From NCBI GenBank assembly GCA_963920665.1, contig OY987270.1, positions 16,270,019-16,334,018 of the forward strand: 64,000 nt of DNA. Reading direction: 5' to 3'. Each line of letters begins with the position of its first letter. Position 1 is the first letter of the stretch. Of this stretch, positions 50,401 through 61,300 are shown one piece after another. The translations under genes and the position numbers were made by a program. The notes beneath the pieces are model-generated. The model worked only from the letters and a program-made list of their open reading frames with translations. It was not told the DNA's origin and ran no database searches. This DNA is from Straminergon stramineum. Lineage: Eukaryota; Streptophyta; Bryopsida; Hypnales; Calliergonaceae.

Positions 50401-51293
50401 CTTTGCCAGTCAAACCCGTCGTGGACTTTAATTTCTGTTAATTGTCGAAAAATGTTGCAGGTTCGGGTACTTCTGACTATCGGAATGTTGTGAAACTTGT
50501 CGGGAAAGCTTATTAATATAAAAGAAGCTATAATAATTTTTAGTGAGAATTTACCGCCATGTGGGGAATTTCTAGGAATTTCCCATCGTAGGTTTGGGCA
50601 GTTGATCGTTCGGAAAGACATCTTTTGACTATTAGAAAATTCTGAAACTTTCTATGGAACATCCCGTGGGATCCCATGACACATGTGTAGGCTCATATTT
50701 TTTTCTCTACACATCGGCCTAGGGGGGACAAATTCCACCCCCTTGTTTAATTATCAATGGCCGGAGGATCTTCCACACCGGGGGGAATCTTGGCGAACCG
50801 ACTTTGCCGTCAATTCTCGGGCATGGTTTTTACCCCCAAGTCAGCCTCCTTGGACTTGAGATTCTTCCACGGTCCTGTCTTGGTACTTTCAACATCTGCA
50901 AGCCAACAACTTGGGGCTTAGCTATTTTGTTGGTAGAATGGGGAAACTAGAACTTATCTCTGGGAATTGATTCCTATGCCTTTCCAGGGTTCCCTCAACC
51001 AAATTTAGCTTAGAGATGTCCGTTCTATGTGGGGTTTTGAGCCTGATATGCCTATCACTGAAAATTGACCAATTTGCCACGATTAGTTGGGTTCTAACCT
51101 ATTTACAACTCGTGGTTGGGCCATTTTAGTTATAATATTCTAAAAATAGACCAAATACTACATTGGAATGTGACACCCCTATTTTGGTTCTAGACTCTCT
51201 TTTGAGCTTTTTGTATATAAACGTGCATTTAAAATGACAAAATACGAAAAAAAAAGAAAGAGTGAGCCCTTGGTGATAAATTAGGGGCTTACA
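47417..51293 (-). mobile_element. Large non-coding element with terminal inverted repeats, copy 2 (3.9 kb)
   Basis: In window orientation the left end reads TGTGAGCGCCTTATTACCC and the right end GGGGCTTACA. It is flanked by a perfect 5-bp target duplication, ctagt at 47412-47416 and 51294-51298. It is the inverted relative of 2276-7365, about 1.2 kb shorter, the difference being internal. No transposase or retroviral domain is recognisable. The intact duplication fixes the ends of the family. The class is unresolved: TG...CA with 5 bp suggests an LTR-type integration product; inverted TGTRAGC ends suggest a non-autonomous DNA transposon. Confidence 0.8.
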
Positions 51294-51298
51294 CTAGT

Positions 51299-53712
51299 CA
51301 TGGATGGTTCTACCATATTATTAGAGTGGCTTTAAAATTTTCATATTTTCTTGTTGGTAAGGGATAGGAGGTTCCAATGCACCAAAGAATGCGACATTTG
51401 GATACTAGTTGCAAAAGTTAGGAAGGGACAAAGTTTTTTTTAGTAGAGGCTCTGAAATTGTTTCTTCCACATTTGTACATATTGATTTTGAAGATGTACA
51501 TAAAAAGAGTGATGATGGTTAGCAAGTTTAAGCAAGGTGCAATTTGAGGTGTATCTATCTTGTAGGTGGCAAAATGAGCTACTAAGGTAGACGAGCCTAT
51601 CACCACCTTGATTTGGAAATGAATTTAAACTATGACATTGACGATGAATTTTTTTGTTTTATTTCTTTTCAATTTTTTGTATCAATTATGTGCATCTTGA
51701 ACATTAGTTTTTGGACATAATAATTGAATCTAAAAACATAGTATATGGCTGTGAAATATAAATGGAATATATTGTCCAACTCAACAAATATTTCAAATGT
51801 AAGGGCATGGAGATGTAACAATGGTCCATATTGCAACTTATACTCACTCTACTACAATGGTTAATGCTATTCCATGCTTTCAATTCAAAAAAAATAATCA
51901 AATATTGTGAGAACCAACATCGTTTGCATGTTTGTCAAACTAATGATATTTTCAATTCTATAAATATGAATTTCCTTCAATTTTTGTGTACAACAATTTG
52001 AAATGATGTATAGGGGAGGCAACCCATGCCTAATTATTCCTCCATTATGGCAAAGTAAGGTATAGTAATTCCAATCAAGAGGTGATTAACATGATTAATG
52101 CTGGCATAGTTCCTAACGTAGTTGTGGAGCATTATGATTGGCTACAACACTGTCAAATAATATTGAAACTAACCCTTGTTGGATTTTGCAACCAACCCTT
52201 GGTTGGAAATAGGAAGGTATGTATGACCAATATGAGGTGGAATAGAATCTTCAGCTAAAAATTCACAGTAATTTTGTTTTGAGAAATAAAAATCTGAAAA
52301 TTATGGAAATCTTATGAACTCTATTTCTGCACATGGGAAAATTTCCCATTGTTAAAAAATCCCTTGCAGATACATGTATTTGCTTAAGTGGTTAGAAATG
52401 GGTTGCCTCCCTTACCAACATACCAAGGCACAAAAAGTTTTTTTGGAGTTCTCAAAAAAGATTGAAAAAAGATATAGTAGTTCCAAATCATGTTGAACAA
52501 AACTAAGTTTTAGACATGACTAACTTCCAAATTAATTTTTTTTCAAATCACAACTAATTTTTTCTTCAAACTTCCATGGTAATGTATAGTATGTTGCTGA
52601 CACGACAACTTTCATTTACATACTTTTGGACTTTGTCCATTGATGCTTATGGTATGATTGTTTGAATGAAAATGTTTCAAATTTGTACTCAGTTTTGTTC
52701 GTCACTATAGCTACAAATATAATTTCGTGGGATTCATGCCAAATTTTCAACATTGCTAGTTTGTCCTATGTTATTGCCACGGCCAACAATACTGTGAAAG
52801 AGATTTTCTAATTTTGTGATTAAAAAAAGTTTTGAAATTCAACATCTTTCACACTATAGGTTTAAATGCCACAAAACAAAGACTAGGCACCCCTCCTTGT
52901 TGAAGACTTTGTGATGGTATTAAGAACGTGACCATGAGACGCGTGGTTATGGAGATCTCAACGTAACAAACAAACCAAATAAATGAACAACCTAACTTAA
53001 GGTATGGATTTCCTATTAAAGTTTGGCTAAATAATTGTACTCTCTTTTTTGCATTTCTTCTAGGCTTGTACCTACTCAAGTTAATTCATATTAGTATCGG
53101 CATGAGATTCACTAATTGAATCCATTGAAGTTTTACACTAGAGTAGAAGTTACTTTAAAAATTTCTAATGACTTCAAAGCAAAGACAATATTCCCTTCTT
53201 TTTCCTCTAGTCACTATGCAAGTAAAAATAAAATGATTTCTGGTATGAAAATGTAATCATGTAAAAGAATCAATGTATCTTGTAGTAATTGAATGAATTT
53301 TTGTAGAAAAGGATTTTCTAGAAATTTGGTGATAGTTATTTCTATAAAAATAGTTTTACAACATGAGTGTCCCATTGTTATATAAATATAAGATTATATA
53401 TAAATAGGTATAAATATTGGCAAGGATTCAATGTAACTTACAAAATTTTATAAGAAATAGAATATTTGAGGTTTGGAAGCACATATTCTATTACAATATA
53501 AAAAATGTTTGGCTTTGAGTACTAATATGGGAGACAATATCCCAAAAAATTGTTGGTTCCATATTGAAGGAGAGGGATCTTTGCATCACTAACAATTATA
53601 TCTACATTGAGTAGATTAATTAAATAGCTAGTAAAAGTTTGAATAGATAGCTTGTGTTATTGTTGACAACACTTCCGATTGAACTTACCCTCAATTGAAT
53701 CTCTGTAATGAA
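51299..53712. other. AT-rich intergenic DNA with a dispersed-repeat fragment
   Basis: 52240-52430 is the reverse complement of 30860-31070 (approximate). The rest, including short frames on both strands, has no recognisable content. Confidence 0.5.
52240..52430. repeat. Dispersed repeat fragment shared with 30860-31070
   Basis: Blocks such as agaatcttcagct, cttatgaactctatttctgc and gcttaagtggttagaaa recur in inverted order and strand at 30860-31070. Confidence 0.7.
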
Positions 53713-54985
53713 TTAACCCCTAAAGGACGAGCATATTTGCCAACAAGCATTTTTTGGTAATATAGAAATTTTGGGTAGATACGTGTGACTAGAGATTTTT
53801 AGATTTAGGGTAGGAGGTCCATAAAGCACTCATCTAAGAGTTGGAACCGGAATTTGTGGAGGTAAAACTTCTTGAAACTTTGTTTAGTGAATTTTCCTTG
53901 AAAGGCAGATGGAATTGGCATCTCACCCAAGTTGTTTCACATTTTTTGGAGTTTTGTAGAATTAGTTCTGAATTTTTGAAGTTGAAATGGCATATGGCTC
54001 TAAAATCGCCTACCTCCTCAAATGTACACTATTTGTACAACATTGGTACAATGAAAAAGTAGCATGTTCAAATAGTGTACATTTACAGAGGTGGGCAATT
54101 TTTGAGCCTGTGTGCTTTTAGAACCTCCTACCTTAAGGTTGAAATTTTAATAGAAAGTGGGGACGAGGAATATCTTCCATATGCACTAAATTTCATGACA
54201 TTTGAAAATATGAGTCAAAAGTTATGGTCTAATATGTTTCTTTTTCCTAGGGGAAGCAATTTGGGTAGATAAAAAAATCACTTTTTTCAGAAATAAAAAT
54301 CAGAAATTGGTTTTCTATAGTTATACATAAGTGGAAAGCTTTGAATCATTCCATTTTGATCAATGAGTCCAAAGTTATGAGGAGTTTTAGTTTGTATGTA
54401 GTTGTGGATTCTCTACTCTAAAATAAACTTTGTAGTCCTTTATTTTAATCAATTTTCAATATTTTTTGAAAAAAATAAAATCATAGGATGTAGATTGTTT
54501 ATTACAAAATTTCAACCATTGGGATTGGGATTTTTCAATTCCATAACTAAATTCTTAACAATTTTATATTTGAATCATTCTCTACTTCTTGTTACTTATT
54601 ATTTTTTTCCTATATGTTGTACAATTCCAAATGATCTAAAATTTTTTCAAGTATGTAGTTGAATTTGCCTTGAAGAATGAATCCAAAGAAGCACCACCAT
54701 TTTGGACATTTTTTCATATAAATGTGACCTTGTGAAGTGCAGTTGCCCATTTGGGGGGAAGGCCAAAAAAATGGTTTATGTGAATTTGAAAGCTTGTATC
54801 TTGGAATCCATGTGGTGAATCTTTTTGAAATTTTTTTTGACATCTTCCCAAACCAACTTACTACAAGATCCTATAGTTACATGTGTCCAAAAATGTTCTT
54901 TTCTCTAAAATTTAGTACTTGAACTAGAAATGACAATTTTGAAGCATTTGGGGTGAAAACATAGTCAAGGAACTTAAAGGGTTAA
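53713..54985. mobile_element. TTAA-bounded element, family 3 (1.27 kb) with internal foldback
   Basis: The left terminus is TTAACCCCTAAAGGAC and the right terminus AACTTAAAGGGTTAA. The last ~150 bp are the reverse complement of the first ~150 bp of 8513-9452. It is ~330 bp longer than that copy. The extra DNA folds: cctcctcaaatgtacacta (54009-54027) pairs with tagtgtacatttacagagg, and outer blocks gggtaggaggtcc / aacctcctacc pair as well. Non-coding. Confidence 0.7.
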
Positions 54986-56542
54986 AATGTTTTAATTTCT
55001 AAAGGTAAGATCAGAAAGCCTCTTGTAGCATTGTTTCTTATTGACTTTGTTTTGAAGTTACATTACTTTACATATATTATCTTGTAAATTTCGTAAATTT
55101 ATTGGATACAACCTTAATGATTGAAATTTAGCCTCTAAATCATCACTTTAAAAGTGTTTCATATTAAAGTCTAAAATATGGGATTTTTTCATTATCTTTT
55201 CATTATTTATTTGAATAAAATAATTTAAAATTATGTAATGTAAATATAGATTTTAGTCAAGAAATTGTAAAGATTAATTCTTAAGTAAGAGAAGCAATTA
55301 AAATATACTTACCTTGCAACTAGACAATAAATACAAAAGTCTAAATTTTTTTCTCTTATTATAATTATGTAGACATTCATCATTTTCAAATTCAATAAAT
55401 CGAAATGCCTAGATTCAATTCATAGAAAACTAACTGCTTAAGGAAATCAACAACAAATTCTAGAGTTGTATTTTTAAAATGTGATTTTCATATGCTCTTT
55501 TAATCCCTAAGCTCTTCAATGTCCATTTTCTAGATGATGAACAAATTGAAACTCGAGTTTCATCCTCCTAACTACTTGGATGAAAGTTATTTTAGTTTGT
55601 GGAGATACGTTGTCAAGTTGTTGTCCTATCTAAGGGTTGGATTTGGTGTTACTAGAGTTCATATTTATTTTTTTTAAATTACAAATGTGCAAGGATGTCA
55701 AGTGGTCAAGTTGCATTGACTTTAGTTCAAAATTGGATTTGCCAAAATGATGTCATAGATTTTAAGGAACAAAAAAATTTCAAAAAATTTCAAAATGAAG
55801 AGAACCTCATTTCAAATCCATTCCAACAAATTTTACTCTAAAAATGATAATATTTTGCTTGTAATTGAATTTTGAAGGAATTTTGGAATTTTTCTTTCAA
55901 AATTTATAAAAAAATAAATATTGGTGATAGCATTGGTGAATCTAACCATAGAGATGGAATCTACAATCAAAATCTACAACTTTAAGTTGAATATGAATTC
56001 CAAAATATGCTTCCAAAGAGCACTTCATAATGATTTTTTTCAAATTGTCAATTCTAGAGATGAATCTGGATGTTTAAGGGTTAATGATAGGCTTTGAAAG
56101 TTCTAAAGTCATATGAATTAAATGTTAAATTTTAATACGATTTTTAATGGGGGGTGGAGGAGATGTTTTTAGTCTCATTTTAACCATGTGAAATCAATAT
56201 AGTCCATCATTTTCCACAAAATCAATTGTATAAGCTTATTCATTATTCATTTACTTACTATAAATATGTATACTAGGGTATAATATTTACAAAGTACCTA
56301 TTGTGCCATTCAAAGAATTTTTCAATTGAATTTTTTTCCATGCATAATCTAGTTACAACAACAAAATACAGTTGAGATTTTTTGTCATACAAAATCTATT
56401 AACAATAGAAAACAATCTAATTACAAAATTTTTAAATTTGGCAAACAATTCTCTAATTTTGAAATCTCTCTAGATTAAATTTTTGTTATTTATGCCATTA
56501 TTTTCTTATAAGAAAGAGGTGCAAATGAATGTTTCCTTCATG
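54986..56542. other. AT-rich intergenic DNA, probably one further TTAA-type element
   Basis: A left-type terminus (TTAATCCCTAAGC, 55499) and a right-type terminus (GATGTTTAAGGGTTAA, ending 56084) could delimit a ~586-bp diverged element. The remainder is featureless. Confidence 0.35.
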
Positions 56543-56735
56543 TTTCCCTTAAACGTTGAAGTGAACGTTTTGAATCCGATGGATGACAAAAAAATCTCTC
56601 CATGTAGGATAGAACTACAACTATTCATCCTCAACATTAGTATGACTTCCAATGAATATTTTTGTATTTTTTAAAGTAGATGATGTCACACAGTTCTAGA
56701 AGGGAAGATTTCCATGGTAACTAGTCTGTCTTTTA
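56543..56735 (+). mobile_element. Truncated family-1 MITE
   Basis: Matches the body of 56733-56962 (tccgatggatgacaa, caactattcatcctc, ttagtatgacttccaatg, gatgatgtcacac) but lacks the right-hand AGGGTTAA, and the left end has lost its TTAA. Confidence 0.7.
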
Positions 56736-56962
56736 ACCCTTAAATGTCAACACGGACGTTTAGTGTCCGATGGATGACAAAGAATTCTCTTATGTAAGAT
56801 AGAAATGCAACTATTCATCCTCATAATTAGGGGTGGAAAGGGAAGATCTTCTACATTAGTTTGACTTCCAATGGATATTTTTGTTTTTTTTAAAGAAGAT
56901 GATGTCACATGGTTCCAAAAGCCATGATTTCCACGGTCACTAGTTCGTCCTTTTAGGGTTAA
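56733..56962 (+). mobile_element. TTAA-bounded MITE, family 1 copy (230 bp)
   Basis: Termini are TTAACCCTTAAATGTC and GTCCTTTTAGGGTTAA. It has the same length and body as 12939-13168 and 21440-21670. It abuts a truncated copy on the left and shares its right TTAA with the hairpin element on the right. Confidence 0.85.
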
Positions 56963-57246
56963 ACCCTTGGTCATAAATAACTTCCATTAAGGTAGGTGAA
57001 CCCAATACCAACCATTGACCTAATACCACCCAAATGTAGGACTGTTGTTGATCCTAGAGTGAGAATCTATGATAGTAATAGATGCCTTAGCTTCACTTAT
57101 TATGAAGTTAAGGCATATACTTCCTTCGAAGATTCTCATTCTAAGATCAACAAGGGTCCTACATTTGGGTGGTATTAGGTCAATGGTTGGTATTGGATTC
57201 GCCTACCTTATAGTGCACTTTAGTCTCAAAGGATCTAAAGGGTTAA
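56959..57246. mobile_element. TTAA-bounded foldback element (288 bp)
   Basis: Bounded by TTAAACCCTTGG and TAAAGGGTTAA. Inside, about 56990-57100 and 57104-57215 are inverted repeats covering ~105 bp, with a perfect core of about 41 bp (starting ccaataccaaccattgacc). The RNA of either strand would form a long miRNA-precursor-like hairpin. No known mature miRNA was recognised. Confidence 0.8.
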
Positions 57247-58320
57247 CAGAGTGGACATTTCATGTTCAATTGCCATAATAAGGAGACCGACTTGTCTGAA
57301 AACCCAACCTGGAATAAACATTGAACTTGAACAGTAGTATGCAAATTTGACAGTAATAATATGTCCTCAAGTCCAATTTATACATGCTAGTGACACTCAA
57401 GCCACTAAAGAAATGATATATATATGATACAGGTACTAATTATTCCCTGCATACGCTCTCAAATGGGGATAGAGAAATTCCAAGCTAAATGACAATTGAA
57501 GAAGCTTGCAAATAATTTCTCAGGAGATAGCTCAACATTTTGAGTCACCTGTTTCACCTAACTGCAACCTACATTACCCTGCAAATTGGTTCTCATTTTG
57601 ACCAAATCTGCTACCTTAGAAAGAATCTGTAAATTTTGTTTTCAACTGGAAGATCCCTACCCCCAATAAATGATCAGTTCATAAATGAAAATGAGGATGC
57701 CTGAATAGGAGTAAACTAGCAAACCTCAACATTTTTGTTGAAGTAATGTTTAAGAACAGAAGAAAGAAAGAAAGAAATAGAGAATCTTGCAAATAGAAAT
57801 TCTCGTGGCAACCAAAATCTTGCCTTATATATCAGGGTCGTCATTAAAGTAGGGATCTGAAAGCATCACTTAGATGGTGTATATCCCTTTTCATCAATCC
57901 AATCAATGTACCTATTGTCAAAGAAGCAATATCAGAACAAAATTTTCACCCTCTCACAACTTTTGCGTACAACCGCCAAATAATGCATTCTCTGGTACGT
58001 CGGAATTCTATTTCATTTGCCAACAAGAGCATCAATAAAAATTTGATCACTCTAATAAGGTGATGTAAAATTCCTTGAAAATTTCCTCAACAATAAGACA
58101 CTGAAATTTAGGGCACGTGTTTGGAGAAATCTAGCAGTTTAACTTTGACCTCTTATAGCTCTTGAATACAACATTCTACGACTTCATCTAATGTAGTCAT
58201 AATTAACCTAAATGTGCCGAACAATCAAAACTCACTGACATACAATCGTGGTTATCAAGCAAATTTACTCCATAATAGGAGACTCGACCTAAGAATCTTT
58301 AAAGCAAAGGTGTGCATACC
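57247..58320 (-). other. 3' flank of the raffinose synthase-family gene
   Basis: Probably includes the 3' UTR (read on the minus strand) near 57800-58320. A GAAA run lies at about 57756-57778. No further gene is recognised. Confidence 0.4.
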
Positions 58321-61300
58321 TTAGAACCGCATGGTGACAGTCCACAAGTGGCCTTCTACGTCACCCTGAGGAAGACACACCGTAGCAAGGCCTGAGCTTT
58401 GGTCGTAGCTGATAGGAAGGTCTGTGCAGCTCCCCTGCACGACGCAACCTTGCGGTTGCAGGGATGCATAGACTCCAAATGTCCCACATCCAAGCACTTG
58501 CATGGTCATAGTTTTGCCTTCTGTGTAATAATCCAGGGTCCCTCGTAATGCTCCCCCACAGTTGAACATCTTGATCAGTCCCAGAGGCGCAACAGAAAGA
58601 TCCGTATCCAAATGCTGCACAACGAAGACAATCAGTAGTCCAGTCAACAAAAAAGTCAGATTTTTGATTCCGGACTAGCCTGTGAATGTAAGTATTTGAA
58701 AAGAATCCATGAACCAGCTGGTACATAAATCACACCCAATATAACCAGTACAACACTGAAAAAGTCTGTACTCAGAGTTCTGAGATACTGATTTAGCATG
58801 GATGATTTGAGGGGAAGGGTCTTATTCCAATGCGGCATTAATGATCATACTCATTAAAATTGCTAATTTCGAAGCACCAAAAATTACATTTCAAAGAGCA
58901 CAGAGCACAAAAAACTAGGCACGTGCGGACGTTTCAGACATATGCCTGAAAACAGTGCCAATTTCTTGCCATTTTAACCAATTGGCGAAATTTTTACGAA
59001 TAAAGAGTGCGGGAGAAGAATCAAACCTTCACAGGCGCTACTGTGAACAACTCATACTCCAACTTGAGTAATGTAATGGGAAGCGTGGCATTGCAAGGGA
59101 CTCTGATAAGCTCGCAGGACCGGTGGCTGAGGAAGACGCAATCACCATCCCAATCCTCTGGGGCTGCATCACCCAAACGCTCGATGTCTGCGGCACGGAC
59201 ACTGCCTGAGATGGCAACTGGGTTGAGATCATGGATCGTGTATTTCTTGTCCACCTTGCACCACCCTGCTCCTTGGCAGTTGAAGATGCCTATCACTCCT
59301 CCGAACTTGTTCATGTTCCAAATCTTCAACAAGCTGCACCCACAGTTTGCGCATGTGGTAAGTGATTCATTCCAGCACTGTGGTCGAGAAATTGAAATAG
59401 CAAAGAGAACCACTTCCTTGACATCCTTTAGCTTCCATATTTAACGCTGGGTCGGTGAACAAAGTCTTGGCTTTCTATAAACATTGACTCTTTTCAAGGA
59501 AAGTGTCCATGGCTACAAAACTCAGTGATTCTCAATAACCTACATGGGAGGTAGTTTTTTGAGAATAACAGAGGCATCTTGAAATCTCTCTTCCATGTGT
59601 CAGTAGAAGCCAGTGTCAAAGGTTCTTCTCAGTTTATTTGCAACTTGCAAGGCTGTCAAGGTTCGTTTTAGTTAGTTTCTCTTGTTGTGCAATGTGTACT
59701 CACTAGGCTTTTGTTCACTACTTCCGCCATCTAATCTTGGTGCCACTGTTGTGAATATTTCTATCAAATCTTGAGTAGCAAGCAATAAATTGGAAATATC
59801 AGTGCTCACCTTTTACCATCCCTAGCAGGATCAGAAAAAAGGCAGTCACGAGTGGGGCGGCCTGGAAGTAGAGCTCGTAGTACTGTTCCATCAGGCAACA
59901 CTAATTTCTTCAAGAGATCAAAATCGTGACTTCCGGGTTTGTCACTGCATAAAGAACAGAATTAAGAGGTGGTATTCCCAAATTACAACATTCTCCTGGC
60001 ATCTCTGAAGAACTTTTTTACTTGCATTCGAGGAAAAAATAACCTGTTTAAGCCAGGGAATGCATTCAACGTTTGCTGGAATTGGCCACTAGTGACCAAT
60101 TCCAGCCCAGTTGGATGACTGAAGTGGCCCAAGTTGAAACAGAAAACGATTTCCACTAGTGTGATCACACAATAATTCTTGAAATTTCACAACACACTCT
60201 ACCTGACATAAATTGCACATCCTCCTACAGCACGGGCAGCCGCGTGGTATTCGGCTGCTGGGTGCACACTCTGCTCAAAGAAAGAAACATGCAGTGGTGT
60301 TAGAGCAGAGGAAAAAGAAGAAGAAGAACCTAAAGGTATTTGACTTCAAAGATTTTCCAAAGTTAGCAACATTGTTACAACTTCTGACAGCCATTTTTGA
60401 TAGAATATTCTAATTCCTTGATAGATTAATAACAGCTTATAATATTTGGGACAGTTTTGACTCACTTCAATAAAGGGTTCAAAATAAGAGGGAGACTTGA
60501 GATAGGAAAATTACGTGGAACATGTCCCAGTCTGGTTGCATAAACTCTGCAAGAAACAGAGTGTTATATGCAACAGATGCAATATGGATGGTGTGGGAAG
60601 CAGGATCCCTGGGCCAAAAGTCGTCTGATGCTCGTACTACCGCAGTCTGCTTTGAGCTGTCATGAAGAGACGCACATAATCTTCCATGATCAGATTGAGC
60701 ACACACAAGTACTATCACACTACATCTGCTGCTCTGGATGGTGCATCACAATTCATCTCAACTCCTGGAATTTTAACATGAGCCTAATCTGTGTCCGAAT
60801 CGAGGCAAACCAACCAATATCCGTAATTCTCTTTCATTAATAGATTCTTCGTTGATATGTCTTGATTGTTTTATGTACTATTACTTAAAATAAGTCTGTT
60901 TTGAAATACTGCTCAATAATTTGCCTAAAGTTTGTTATTAAATCAGCGTTCCAGGAAAATTAACAAGCACATCTACCTGGTAATTTTGCCTAACCTTGTT
61001 GAGTCAAAACCTGAACTTGCACCAGACCTTTCCGTGCAACTACTGTGTGGGAAGAATTCGTCATATCCAATTCTAGTGCAATTTGAAACATCTCAAAAAG
61101 TTGAAGACATCTTCACCCTATGAAGATTTTCATTTAGTAGCCTCTTAAAATTAGCATCTCTCAAAAGTGTACGGAAAATCATGAAGCAAGGAATCCACCA
61201 AACTTGGTTGGAACCACACCCAACCAAGTTGGGTCCACATGACATGATATCCACAAGGGCTGTCACCAACATATGAAAGGATGGAATTGAAAAGCTTACT

